Shown here in pieces: positions 45,000-58,900 of a DNA stretch of 64,000 nucleotides. Numbering within the stretch: the first letter of the stretch is position 1; each line of letters begins with the position of its first letter. The position numbers and the translations under genes were made by a program. Source of the stretch: Enoplolaimus lenunculus (Eukaryota; Nematoda; Enoplea; Enoplida; Thoracostomopsidae). The stretch is taken from NCBI GenBank assembly GCA_030248215.1, contig JASANG010003904.1, positions 62,001 through 126,000 on the forward strand. Reading direction: 5' to 3'. The notes below the pieces were generated by a model. It searched no databases and was not told the origin of the DNA. It was given only the letters and a program-made list of their open reading frames with translations.

Positions 45000-47900
45000 G
45001 TATCTATACATATATAATATACATTATATATAACATTGCCTGCCTCTAAAGTTTATATTCGTGTTTTAACGGACGAAACTATTCCCCTTTAAGCTATAAC
45101 ATTAAATCATATTTTTGCTATTGAACTCATTTATCTTGGTCGGTAAAAAAGCAAATATACTACTTGAGTTTAAGTTTATGACAAGCACATTTTAGAGAAT
45201 ATTAAAAAACAAAAAATGTTTAGAACCATATATGCCAGAAAACCTATGAGTTTATGGCAAATATTATTTTGAGATTAGCGCAAAACAAACTCAGCGGAAT
45301 CGGATTCGGCAAAGCCGCAATGGTTAAGAATTCGAAATCGGCGAAATCTTCTGACAAAAAGGTCTGTGTATTCTAATACAGATAAGTACAACGCAATGCA
45401 GTTTGAAACTGTACTGAGTAAGGCAAACAACGCGTGTATATAGATTATATTGCACAATGTGCAAAATGTGGGAATCAACATGAACGCTGTTAATTATTGT
45501 TACATAACTGGCAATTTGGTGGGGTACATTGGCACGTTTTCGTGGGGACTGGGACCATCATTCGTATTTATGCCAGGTACCATCGAACTGATTGACTTAC
45601 TTTTACATATTTTTTCTGTTACACATGTAATGTAAATGTTTGCATGTGACCGTGTTCGTCGACAATTTTAATTGGGTTACAATAACGCTGGAAAACCAGA
45701 TATAGATGGCGCGTGTTATTCTATGGGAGTAACACAATATATTTCAGCAAATTTCTATTATTTCTAAAGCTTACCCTAAACTTCGTTCAGCGTAAAAATG
45801 GCTGTATAACTAAACCTAAGCCTGAACTAAAATAATAGCCATAATCCGAGCCAAGGATGGGTGGAAGACCGGCTATGAAAAGTCACGGTGTCGGTCCTCT
45901 TTTGTCACACCGAAGAAAGTAAAATTTTCAAAATAAATTATTGCTAATGCTTTTTCGTAGTTTTTTTGTGTTTCTTCGTTTCATAGTTTTTTGTGTGTTT
46001 TCACAATATCTGCTAACAATTATTGCGTAACTTTGAAAATTTATAGATTCATAGCAAAAGTTTATTCATCAGGCATTACTTGCTTTAACAATATTAGAAA
46101 CCGAGACCTGCCAAACACCAAGACTTGCCAAGACCGAGACCGAGACTCCCATCCCTGATGTTAGCCACCTTCGTTTTATAGTACCTGCGGAAAACTGGAT
46201 GTCCTTAGAAGGAACATGGGTCAATCGAATATTGAAACTAAAGGTAACGCAACAAAGACATAGAACAATGCAATAGGGACGTTGTTAAAGTGTTAGAAAT
46301 TTATCGGCGTGAGATGTTAAACTTATCACGTTAGCATCCTTGAATATGGGAAAGATATTCGGTGCCACTGGCTTTGAGACAGCGAAGCCCGGTGGTTAGC
46401 GCGCTACATGGAGAGAATCTGCCTGCCATTCGATCAAAACCTCGTAAGAGCACGTCTCATTTGCTGTTGCAAGCATATAGAAACAGTCGTTCGTTAGCTG
46501 GCGTAACCAACTTGGCACACCCAAAAACTTAAACTCTATTCAATGCAAATATAGAAAACGGATTTTATTCAGCGCTGTTGAACTAAAACCCACACATTTG
46601 GAGCCGGAATATCCTACGCTACGTAATAATATGTTAACTTTGATTCCATTTAATATTATTGGTATTGACAAGACTATCGTACTGTATATATATAGATATA
46701 ACTACAACTTGTGACGAACGCAAAACGGAACGAAAAACCCATTTTTTGGCTGAGTAAACGTCAACAGATTCCGCTTGAACACGTAGGTGAAAACCCCATA
46801 ACAGAACTGCTTAAAACTCTGAACGCAAGTCTACTGTACAATTGCAAATATGATAAAATGCTATTTTTGTAAACCGCTAAACAGTAATGAAAATGTGGGG
46901 CTTATTTAGTTTAGAATCCGTAGCCAGCCCGCATTGCTAGGGAGGCTAAAATTTTTTAGGAGAGGCATTTAAAGGTTTTCAATGGCTGTTCAAGCAAGGT
47001 TGAAAATCGTGTAGGAGGGACACAAACTTTTCCCAGGGAGTCTGAGCTCCCCTGACCCCTTGGCAACGGGCCCGATTCAAATTCTATCACTTGAAATATT
47101 TTGCAAATGAACTTGTTCATCAGAAGCTCACAACGCGTCTTCAGTACTAACTCCAGTCACGAATGAGATAATATAGCTACACATTTTATTTTGCATACTT
47201 GCTGATTTGGCTAGCATTATGGGATCCTAGCTACCAAAGTAATTTTTAGCAAAATGCGTCAATCACTTTAATTTCGCCCGGCTTATGAAACTAAAAAATA
47301 CCTTTTTCAAATTTGAGTTTGAAAAAAGGTAGAAGTGGGAAATTGAAAACACGAAACTGATCGTTTAACGACATCCGATTTGGATAAACGACATGTGAGA
47401 TCATCCTACCACAAAACCGTAAACCTGTAGCTCGCAATAACTTCGTAAAATCCTTACATCGACAGTATTATTTTGTGTTCTAAAATTTACTCATATCTCC
47501 AATTTTCTATTTGAAGACAAGGCATAAAGGGGCAGTTGGAAATCGAATTAAGAAACTTCTTCACTTTCATGGTGTTTTCGCAATAGTACATTGAAGTTAA
47601 CAAATCATCATCAACTTACTACCCAATTTCAAGTTTTCAAATTCAATTTCCTACTGCTACACTTTTTCCAAACTCAAGTCGGAACACGGCATTCTTGATA
47701 TCTACAAATCGGGCGTAAATTAAAGTTGATGACACATAACTTGAAACATGGCCAGACGAAAATCGCGCGAGGAAACGGTTTTTACAAGAACGGGATTGTG
47801 GCTTTTGGGGTGCAAAATGTTATTTATTGATTTTGCTATAAAATTACCAACTGAGTTGTTGCTAGCTACAACTGAGTTGTTGCTAGCAAGTACAACTTAC

Positions 47901-50100
47901 AATCCTGTAAGATCGTGATTGATGTTATAGCGTATTGTCTAAATTAAACGTATTTGTGATTATATTAGAATACAACTATTGTTTTCCATAATTAATATCC
48001 GAAAACAAATATCGTTTTTCACAAATACCCGAAAAAATATTACTCGATTGCAAGAAACATCCTCAAATTGTGCACCTGAGGCCAAATGTTTAATATTAAC
48101 CAAATCACTGAATAATGGGTAAAGCACCAAAAGTAAGCTAGACGGTTGAATCCACCGCTAACTGTATCATTTCAAAACATATTAAAAAAACATTTTCAAG
48201 CTAAGCAAACAAGCTGATTTGTGCGCTATACATTTAAGCACAACTGATTAATTGCCCATAAATATGTCCTATCTCAATGAGGTGATTGATACCTTGCAGT
48301 CAAAACAGGTTGTGGAATTTAGCATACAAATTATCATTTTACAACGCAAATATAATCGCACGAAACGCATTATACAAAGCTGTATAGGTGAAAAACTAAA
48401 CCGGACACTTTTTGGTTTTCTGGGCACACAAATAATTACTTAGCTAATCGAAATTCGACCAAGAAAACTAATTGAATTTACAAACTATGGTACGTTTCAT
48501 TTGATGAAGGAGAACACTAGCAGTCCAGTTGCACAGAAAATTTCATCAAGTCACAGTGGAATACTCATTCTAAGTAGTAGCTTACCGAAACTGCAAGCAC
48601 AGCTACCATCTTCAGCACACACACACAATAAACCTCTTTTTCGAATGCTAGAGTACGAACGAATACTTTTCCAGAATAACTAAGCGTCGAATCCTTAAAA
48701 TACTCTAATTGAAGAAGACATGCCTGCATACAAGGGTGTATACACGAACAATAAAAAAATACCGGATGATAGTGATGTAGAAACGGAAACGAAAAATGGA
48801 TATTGCCGTATGAAAGCTTTAAAAGATGTTTTATTTTTCTGTAAACATTAAAATAATAGAATCTCTAAAATTGCTATAACGGAAGCGGAAGAAACGGATA
48901 TCCGAATACACCGCACTGCCTATAAGTTAACCTCGAATTTTATAATTTTAGACCCATCATGTTGGATAATATAAATTTTAATTGTGCTAAATTCACACCT
49001 CAAAGCCAGGTAATATTTTAATCGTAAAGGTTAATACTGAAGCACGAGATTTGCAGTTTTCAGGCGTCAAAATATTTTTACTCTACCGATTACTTACGCT
49101 GGCTTTTATCTCAAATACTCCACGTTCTACCTAATGTCTTACATGACCAACACACCCGAAATATGTATCGCCAAAAGAATCGTTATGCGCTTACCTAGCA
49201 AATGCAAAAAACTTACCCTACTATTCAAATCTAAGTGCGATAATAATATGTTTGCGTCCTCCTAAGGCAACTGCCAGAGCATATAATTATGCAAATCGGT
49301 CGTACCCAATTTCAACTGTAGAGCAAAAAGTACCGTTTTGTGTCATAACTCCAATTGGTTAGTTGTTTTTTTGAGTTTTATACCAACCAATGGTATGCGC
49401 ACATGATTCTAATGATAACATCGCAAGCAATCACTAGCGGTTACAGAATGGGGGCGTACGCCCCACCCACCATCAAAAACAATTCTGTGACAAAACGGCA
49501 AGGTCCCTACTTTACAATTGTTCTCTTCAGAAATTGGCACATATATAGCATATAGTAAAAATTGCGTTTAATAACTTTTGTCAAACCTCCACATCGTCAG
49601 ATATTTCGAGATCCGCCGCTGCATACCACACATGTTTCAACCAAATTTGTGAGTCAAATTAATCTGCTACGGAATCACTGAACTTAGTCACGTAAGTTAA
49701 AATTAATTTAAATCTGATTTTCATTAAAACGGATTCAGAAAACAGTCGACTATTCAACTCCAGCACAGCTTTTTATTAACACTCCAGCCGTAGTCTGTTC
49801 CATCGTTGATTCACAACTACACAGTTAAAAGGCTAGTTCAAATAAGCCAAAAAATATTTGAACTACAGTTGAAATGCAAATTAATATACACAAACAAACT
49901 AAATACTTAAATACAAGAACAACTCGTCTTCTTCGGAAATCGAAAATTCACATTTGTGGATGAAAAAATTCAGTTTCCAAATGTTTCAATTGAAAACTAT
50001 AAAATAATAGTTCCGTTTTTTCTGCAACAACGCATCACCTATTTTCTAAGCTTGTTTAGAACTAAGAATCTACAGATGCAGTACGTATATACGCCGACAG
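45000..50100. other. Gene-free stretch
   Basis: No exon recognised on either strand. It contains a family C relative (46.92-47.07 kb), a tRNA-like A-box (GGTGGTTAGCGCG, 46.39 kb) and a fold-back element (47.29-47.70 kb). Confidence 0.5.
47292..47700. mobile_element. Fold-back element with ~75-bp arms
   Basis: TTTGAGTTTGAAAAAAGGTA and GTGGGAAATTGAAAAC at the left are inverted relatives of GAAATTTCC-type right-arm text (CAATTTCCTACTGCTACAC and TTTTTCCAAACTCAAG). The arms are diverged; the centre is about 250 bp. Confidence 0.6.
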
Positions 50101-50121
50101 AGTACTAGAACTTTACATCTC

Positions 50122-50346
50122 GGCCCATATTATTCTCAAATGTATATAGTATTTATCATCAGTTAGTAATATGGATTCAAACTCACTAAACTATTACAGT
50201 TGTTAAACTAAAAATTGGTACAGGAGCAGAGCAAATCGTCTGCGAAAAATGTGCTGAATTTTGAGCGTCAGCATTCCCTGGTTCAAAAGTTAAGACATAA
50301 CATCAACTGGCAATAGGTACTACATACATCTGAGAATATATACGGT
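50122..50346. mobile_element. Fold-back MITE family A, copy 3
   Basis: GGCCCATATTATTCTCAAATG at the left and CATCTGAGAATATATACGG at the right, with inner CATCAGTTAGTAAT and AACTGGCAATAGGTAC. It runs in the opposite orientation to the 1.83-kb copy. Confidence 0.65.
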
Positions 50347-50845
50347 CTCTGACACGAATACGTGCCTCTATAAAAAGCATATGACATCGGTTAATTCCAA
50401 ATCTATAACGGGGCTTCAGAAAACCCGTCAAACAATAGTTTAAAAAAATGCAGTTTAATCAGTATCACCTCAGTTGTGAACGATTAGACAAGAGCTGAGA
50501 AAAAACATAAAAGTTTACTAAGTGTAAAAACACAAAATGACAAATAAAGATTTTTTAACAATCAAATTATCAAAAAGAATGTAAGAAAGTTAAGCTATTC
50601 ATATTAGTTCGCTAGTAAAAGCGAGAAGTGTACAATGCAACATGTTTGCTGAACTCGTCAAGAGCTGCTAGAAAACGTCAGTTAAAAAGCTGCTATATTG
50701 ACTGGGTTGTTACTTTTCGGGCCGTAACGATAAATAAAGCGTATTCCTAAAGCCTGTGTCTAATCAAAATGTGGTCTAGTTGTAAAATCTAAGCCTACTC
50801 TTTTACAGACCCACCAGAAACCGAGATGGCCCATAAAGTGACATG

Positions 50846-51203
50846 CAGGGTACAACCGTAGATCTGCCTCCGGCTCCGGCAGAAAATCGACCTACGGCTC
50901 CGGCTCCGGTAGAATTTTTACCGGAGGTTCCGACAATTTCGGTGGTAAAATTTTGTTTAATTTTGCAAAATTTATTTGTTTAGCGCGTATCGTTTTTACT
51001 TTTGTCACAATTTTCAGGAAAAAATTTCCGAAATTTCGCCATGAAATTAGCGTAAAAGAAAACCACTTAGCAACATATTGCAGATATTGGCTAAAATTAA
51101 CTAATTGACCATCATTTTTACTACCTAATTTTGGTTCACTTCCGGCTCCGGCAAGTTTCGTTGACCTCCGGCTCCGGCATTTTTCACCTCCGGTTGCACC
51201 CTG
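50846..51203. mobile_element. hAT-like element, family F (CAGGGTGCAACCGGAGG ends)
   Basis: CAGGGTACAACCGTAGATCT at the left; CACCTCCGGTTGCACCCTG at the right. GTGACATG and GTAACATG flank it (7 of 8 bases alike). The interior has several CTCCGGCTCCGG blocks. It is 358 bp long, with no transposase. Confidence 0.78.
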
Positions 51204-51499
51204 GTAACATGGGTTCTGACGGGCGGTATGCGTCTACCACCGGCTCGCGTTAAAAATCGGCAATTCCGACCTGGCTCCTGGAGACCTTTTGCCGGATGTT
51301 CCGTTAAGTTTCAGATTTTTAAAGAAGTTGCGTCGTGATGAGTAGTTCGTTTGTACATTTGGGATAATTTTCGAAAGTGCTGCATGATTGCAGTACGGCA
51401 CTCCCCCAGCTTCTGGATAGTTATAATTTCAGTAAGCTGCTTGACCGAATGACACAAGACTTCCTCAGTTTACCCCTAAACGAAACAGGAATCTGTTTA

Positions 51500-51697
51500 T
51501 CAAAGTGTAACCCGAGGTGAAAAACACCGAAGCCGGAGGTAAAAAAATTCCGGATCCGGAGATGAGTAAAATGTTGTTAACCTAATTTTGTAAAGTACCG
51601 AAATTCCTACAACCTCTGTCCGAAATTCTACCGCAGCCAGAGCCAAAGGTCGATTTTCTGCCGGAGCCAAAAACGGACTTCTGGTTGTACCCTGCTG
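51500..51697. mobile_element. Second family F copy, opposite orientation
   Basis: GTGTAACCCGAGGTGAAAAA at the left and GACTTCTGGTTGTACCCTG at the right, with CGGAAGCCGGAGG-type text inside. It lies only 0.3 kb from the 50.85-kb copy, so the two could form an inverted pair. Confidence 0.65.
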
Positions 51698-51779
51698 CGT
51701 ACGAAGACAGCCGACTTTATAAGCATGATAAAAATCAAATAGCACACTACCATGATATTTGCTCATCACAATCTAGCAA

Positions 51780-52775
51780 GTAAGCAATTAGCCTATTCAA
51801 AAAATAGCATTTAGCACAGCATCTATCAGTGCTCAAAAAATCAAAATAATCTTATTTTATTCAACGACAACGACATCTTACAACATCAAGTTTACTCTGT
51901 CATACCACTGCTTTATTCCGTTATAAATTCTTTCTGACAGACGCATTACGCAGCCACTAGTTAAATTTTGTGATTTTTAAAAAACGATGAAAATTAATCT
52001 AGAAAACTACTATACTCATATTCTTGATAATGATTCGACAACTATATTATTTTTGTCAGAGGTTGCTCTTTTACTTCAAACATGAATTTACAAAATTTAC
52101 AAATAATAAAATGCGAGCATACACTGGTCGCATTTCACTATCAGATATCATAAATCAACTACTACTCAAGAAATTGACGCTGAACTACCCCCAAAACGTC
52201 GCTTACAAAAGTAATTTCTATTTAATCAAGAAAACAACAGTCAAATTCAAAATTTGCACAAAACTACGTCAATGCAAGCTTAAGCACCCTACACTAAACA
52301 ACAGTACGGCAATATTTAGCAAATAGTTACAAAAAACCAAATATATAGAGACAACATTGAAAGTAATAAACGAATAACATCAATAGGGTATAAAATCAAA
52401 CAAAATTGCTTGCAGTAAACGGTAAGCATCCCACAACTACAACCACCTCTTATATTTCTCAAAATATTTATAAATGGCTAAACTTGTCAGAAGCCCGTAT
52501 TCTTAGCTTTGCAAGCACCGACTCGCCTACTGTGCGTGATAGTAAACAAAATTTTAGATACCCAGGTCCTAAGACAGTGCTTATATATCTCTACAAAATG
52601 ATACAATAATCAAACATTAACTTTTGTGAAAATATGTAGATTACTACTATACCATTTACAGCGTTCGCAGATGCAGTCCCAGAAAACTAAAATGTAACAC
52701 TTACATACTTAAACATATATCAACAAATAAAATACTAAAACATGACGGACAACATGCCGCTAATAATGGTGAATA
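51780..52775. other. Gene-free flank downstream of ADAR
   Basis: AT-rich, with short chance open frames (for example 52024-52326 on the plus strand) that have no recognisable product. Confidence 0.5.
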
Positions 52776-52777
52776 TT

Positions 52778-52783
52778 TTTATT
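52778..52783 (-). terminator. Candidate ADAR poly(A) signal
   Basis: AATAAA starts six bases past the TGA stop (52791-52789), which would make the 3' UTR very short. Further signals could lie downstream. Confidence 0.55.
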
Positions 52784-52788
52784 ATATT

Positions 52789-52975
52789 TCATTTTGAAGA
52801 TCCAAACAATTCAATTTCCTGTGGCTTCTTTACCCATTTTCCACAACCTGCAGACTCAAGGGTGGCGTAGAATTCGTCTTTTGCGTTTTGGTAATCCGGC
52901 GATATATTCTTTGCTTCCCAATACGTCCTGGAAGACATTTCCACCATGTCACTCAGTATACTTCCTGTTACCACT
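52789..52975 (-). CDS. ADAR: ADAR last exon
   Basis: The exon is 187 nt long to TGA. It encodes [20 protein letters not shown], then [18 protein letters not shown]. The G.W..KP ending is typical of ADARs. Confidence 0.96.
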
Positions 52976-55900
52976 CTAAATTATTCACCATACGTAGTGT
53001 TTACCAATATAATTACTCGTATGCGCAGTACAACAGAGCAAACTTAAAAACCCCATTGAAAATGCATTAACAGAACAAAACTTTATGGGACAAAAGTAAC
53101 TAATCAGCCGGCTTGCACACTGCATAAAAGCAAGCGAATGCACAACAATCTGCATGCAAATTTTCCTTTCAAAGAACAATCACGTTTCTGTTGTAAGAAA
53201 ATATTGAAAACAAAGTCATACTGGAAAATTCCCAAAAATACGTATGTGGGGCATTTCAGCTTTAATTATATAGATATCGAAAAAAGGTTTGCGAAACAAA
53301 ATTAAACTGACAGTTTACTGGCAATATATCTTCCTCACTGCACCCTATCCTTGGTCGCGCACAAACTTACCTCGGCATTACGTCCGAGTGTTCCACCAGC
53401 GATGGTGTATTTCCGAACAATTGAATGTACTGATCAAATAATGCTGATTTCGACAATCGCGATCGTTCCCCAATGTCCGTTTTCCCAGTATCACTCACAA
53501 CTGTTTCCATTGCCATATCATCGCCAACATCAGCAACCCAATTACTCGACGTATCAGGTGTCTAAAATAGCATTCATAACATTATCCTACAAAGACATAG
53601 GGGCTACACAGAATTCCATAAAGGGGGATGAAGGTCAAACTCTGTACAAATAAAGGTACGTATTAATTAAAATATTATCAAAACCACTCCCGAAACAAGT
53701 GAAAATCGAAAATGCTCAAACTTAAAGACGGGCTAGAAATAACTTCGCTGACGTTTCACTGTCCTTATGCCGCATCATATGTATTTAGTCGACAGCCAAC
53801 AAAACAAGACAGTGCAGCTCATAGAAATACATTGCGTGAGTGTAACACAGCTCCAACAACACGGCGATCTTTAAAATTTTATTTTAAGATTCCTTACTAC
53901 TTTTTGCTATATTGCCAAACCTTAGCCAATATTACAAACGCGTACTTTATATACAGATCTTGATTCTGGATTTGAAACACTTGATATTATCGGCTGATTT
54001 AAGAAAAACAACGGATTGCTAGATTCGAACTTGTTTACCAGTCGTCCATAAGAAGCCCTAAACAATACAGTAATACAAGTTTAATCTTTAGTACAAGAAT
54101 TTTTTTAATTTGCAAAAGTCACTATTTTTAGATCAATTATTAGCCCTCCATACGATGTATCATATCAAGTGGATACACCGAAACAATTGAAATGCGAAAA
54201 GTTGCGTTAGCTGCCAAGCACAACTTTACTGTGTAGAAACCAGTTATATTTAATTGCCTACAACTAACACTGCTATTTCTGGTCAAACACTCGCAAATAA
54301 CTTTGAACAAGATTCAAAAACCCGCTAGACAGGACCCATTCCACTAATGGCGCAGAAAACGCTTAATTCTAAAACAGAAACCATGTTAAACATTGCAATA
54401 ATTATTGGGAATAACTTACCGAACAATATGCTCGCGATGAAACAAGCTGCCAATAATAATTGTGTCCATATAAATCGGCTCGATAAACTGACTCAGCAAC
54501 GCTCCCTGTACTCCTAACACATTCCATCGTAAAACCTAGAGAAAACAACACAAAAAATTTGTAAACAACAATAAATCAAACATAACAAAACAGTATGCAT
54601 CAAGCTAACCATAATTTCCCTTGATATATAATAAAAACGCCCAGTGTATTTCAAAATATCAAAACGTAAAAATGCAAAGCTCTATAAAGCATGGTAAAGA
54701 AAATTATACATAAAGGAATTACAAAATTTCAACCTAGAAGCGACCTTGAATTTATAAACAAACACAAAAATCACAGGCACAGAGAAGATTCTGTTTTAAA
54801 ACTGCACGCGATCACAGAAAGCACCATTTCAACTAACCTTATCACTACAAGACATACACTCCAATCGCTCGCCTCCCATAATGCCGTCCCACGTTTGAAT
54901 TGTTTTTACTTTACTCGAAGCCACAGGTATTGTGCCCATCCCTGCTTCAATTTTAACTCTACAACCAAGTACACGACATAAAAAAACAAAATTTTAAAGC
55001 GGCAGCTAACTTGCAGTTTTCTTAAAATGCCTATACACTACTCACCGAAGCATAACACTAACTAGAACAGTTCTTTAAATGTGCATAGAGTTTAATACAT
55101 GCATCTTAGCTTATTTAAGAACTAATCAGAATCAAAAGTTAAGGCTTTTACACCAAAATCTAGCTGTATGTTCTACATTACGCAAAATTTAAAAACTATA
55201 GATGACCATTTTCAAATGATATAGCGAACCAATAGAAGAGTACTAATTATATCGCTTGCATGGAATTTTATGTTTGTTACACAAAAACTGGCGCATATTT
55301 CTGGTCCATATCATTGCCAGGAGCTCAACAGCTCTAATCTCAAACTTCAGAAGTCGTCTAATAACTTTTAGCGCTGTTCATTTTCACAATCAAGTACTAA
55401 ACTAACGTTGCCAACAATTTTTCGATTAAAATATTGGATGCACCTTAATAAACCACGATTTTGTCGGGCTGGATGTGGATCTACAACTGTTCCAGTAGTC
55501 TCAGTGTCGGTAGGTGAAAAAATACGCGCATCACCACATGGTGCTGATGTGATATACAGATGAACGCGAACATTATCCTGAAAAAAAATTAAATATTCAT
55601 ATTGAAATTTCAGTGGCGTTATATTTGCTTGTATGTGTATTTCTAAGCAGAAAGTTTTAGTTTTACGCATGAGGTAACTATTATGTCAACTCAAACGGTG
55701 GCTATACTAAAGAAATTTATATCCTTACACAACCTATTCGTCCACAGCTAATCAAATTCAATTATACGCATAAATATGATTAACAAACAAACTCAAATAC
55801 CCAATTAGCTAAGGAATTATGTTTAAAAGTACTACGCTAAAGCACAAAACACAAAGAAAAAATGTTTTCTCGACACAACGCGAAATTGCCACAAACAGTA

Positions 55901-58900
55901 TATCCTCGACCACAAGTTTACCTTCAAACGGTACCCATCGTTTTGATTTCGTAGTTGAAAAACAGACGAATCGCTTGGCAACGATTGAGCACGTGCTTCT
56001 GCGAGTTGTCGGTACAAATACATCATGAGACCACGACGGGCAATAACTTCCGCATGACAATCATTGATTGTATGCCCTTGATGGCTCAACTTTCCGGCGT
56101 CAATACATTTTGTACCTGAAACATAACTAGCCCTATCAAAATGCTAACTGTGAATATTTAAAGGATTAATGTTTGCAACAAATAAGCAAACATATCAGCT
56201 AATAAAAACAGTTGAGCTCGACGGCAAGTTATGTTCACCATTTAAATACCAATCATCGAAGTACATACTTGCGGAACTGGTTTATAGCTGAAATCAGCAC
56301 CCTTTACATTGGCATTAGTAGCCCCTTGCTTGCAAGAAAAATTAAATCGCCCAATGACGCCCTCAGAAAAGCAAAACCAGAAAACGCAATCCCGTAACCA
56401 TGTACTGAAATTTTTACCTTACATCACGGTTATCGTCTGAAGGGTCAAAAACTTTAAAAGGAAACTATGCAGAAAAGTAACTAGATATTCAGAAACAGGT
56501 GAAATAGTTAGAAGAAAAGGGTATATTATTATTCTATTTGAGATCCACAAATCCCATTCTAGCATCTTAATAACAAAATTTCTCACTGAACCTATATTAC
56601 CTGTGCCAATGCTAACCACCAACGCATCTTCAACACTCGGACCTGTCGTAATAACAAATCCAGCGTACTCTTTGCCCGGCTGAGATCCATTTGCGTCACA
56701 AATTTCTTTGTATTTCGATTTTACCAATTTAGCTATGTGATCAGCGATAGTAGGCGCTTCAGGAGCGAACTAAACACAGTACGTAATAGTGTGCATTAAT
56801 ACTGAATTCTAGCAAAAACAGTAAAATTACGGTTGCTACGAACGTAATAAATATTACAGAAAACGCTTGCATTTGAAAAATCTGCTACGTTTCAAAATAT
56901 GTTTCCATTAAACAACCCAAAAGTTGCAAAGGTTATAATAAACTGGCTATAAAAGCTACACTGGATTGAAAATTCTGGCACTGAAAACACCCACACTTAA
57001 AAGTTATGACCCAGTGCGCAATAAATCGCGGTTGCGTCTGCGATAGTAGTTTTACAATCGCAGTTGTAATTTTCTTGTTCGAGACCCGTTGCGTCTAGAG
57101 ACACGATTACGGTCGCCGTTGAAACAGTGGCGGCAATCGCGGTTACAGACGACTGAAAAATGCAACACTAACAATCATGGTTGGGGTCGAGGTTACGGTC
57201 GCAGTAGCGGTGACCAGTTCAAATCGCGTTGTTACAAGCGACTGCGTTCATGAGTGGAACAATTGCGATTACAATCAGTTTGGATCGCAACCGCGATTAC
57301 TCTTAATACTGCACGTGACCGTGCGCTAACAATCCGACAAACTTCTCACCTGTCCGGCAAAGCCATACATTCCCATTCCAGGCATAAATCCTCCAGGTCC
57401 GCCATACGGTCCCATCATCTGAAACATTGCTCCTGGTCCGGCATCTGGTCCAAACATTCGATACTGATATACTGGTGCCCCCATGAATGGTGGAAATCCT
57501 GCCGCAGCCGGTCCGTAGCCCATCGCCATCGCAGCGTGTTGTTGATACTGTAGAAATTGTTGTTGTCTTTGACGTTGTTGAAGTTTCGCTTTCCCATGCA
57601 ACCCGTGCACTTCAATATCAAACAACTTTTTCAACGCTTTTCGAGCTGCGTCGTTTTTAGCGTGCTTTTTACTGTCTGAAGTCGCCTCGAATATTTCGTC
57701 ACCGATTTTCATCTACAAATAAGACGGCCGATGTTAATTATAGTCACCGTACCGTAGGCATTGGCAGGTTGGGGACTTACAAACTGAAAGGCCCATGCCG
57801 AGATCACAAATAAAAAGACATGCGGTACTACTTGAAAACTCACAAACCAACCCCACCATAAACTTTACCTTTACTGTAAATAAAACAGGATGCTTCTTCT
57901 TATCGCCGCTCGCTGCTTCATCGGCTTTATCATCCGCGTTGCCTTCAAATGTGAACTCAATCGGCGAGCTTTCACATACAAGTCCTTTCGCGGTCGCGAG
58001 TTCGTGAATTAGTGCGCTTGGCGGTTTGGTTTCAAACACTGGCTGTCGCAGTGTATCGAGTTTAATCGCTGAAAACGGTACAAAACAATGGAACCACATT
58101 CAAAGTAATGCGTCACAAACCGTTCCACCGCTGACTAATCAGGACACCGGATATTTATTCAACAGGTTAGATGGTTAGTCCACCCTGGACAAAACCGATC
58201 TTCGTGCATAAAGCCCTAATTCATCGGTGCACGGTTTTACAGCAAAAAGTTGCACGTATGAAGCTGTCTATCATTGTTTTCACACAACGTACACCGAAAT
58301 GTTCTTAAACTGACGCCTATTTGACAAATTTTTTAACATGCAAATATAACACACAGCTTGCTTTTATAGAAATAAAATTTTTTAATGCAATTTATATTCT
58401 GAAATTTCACATTTTCCTGGTTACGGTCGCTCTTCTCGATTAAATGACAATGAAATCACCTACAGGTATTACACGGCTTTGAGGATACAAATCACTGACT
58501 TAGAATGCTACCACGCCGTTGCCTGGAAATTCACGTTGGTTGTTAATTATTTAGTTTTCAGGTAATCAGGATACAAATCACTGACTTAGAATGCTACCAC
58601 ACCGTTGCCTGGAAATTCACGTTGGTTGTTAATTATTTAGTTTTCAGGTATATGCTAGATTTACTTACAATGTATTTCTTCTATGTTAAGTTTAAAAACT
58701 CGATGGGTTACGGTTTTCCCGTATTTTAAGCAAAACCACAAACTACAGAAAACAGTTGCTTCGTTTTTGCTTCGTTCAGCTTTTCAACAAAAAATATAAC
58801 ATCTCGACATAACAACGAGATCCCTACGCGGTGTATAACTCGAAACTAGAATTCATTAAATCCAAAACGATAAATAATTGTCCCCCGAAATTCACACCAT

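Noticed and set aside
53630-53662. Missing ADAR exon starting after TTTGTACAG
   Set aside because: In the required phase it stops at once, and the other frame ([10 protein letters not shown]) lacks the N.P motif.
55819-56028. Plus-strand open frame
   Set aside because: It is antisense to the ADAR HAE exon.
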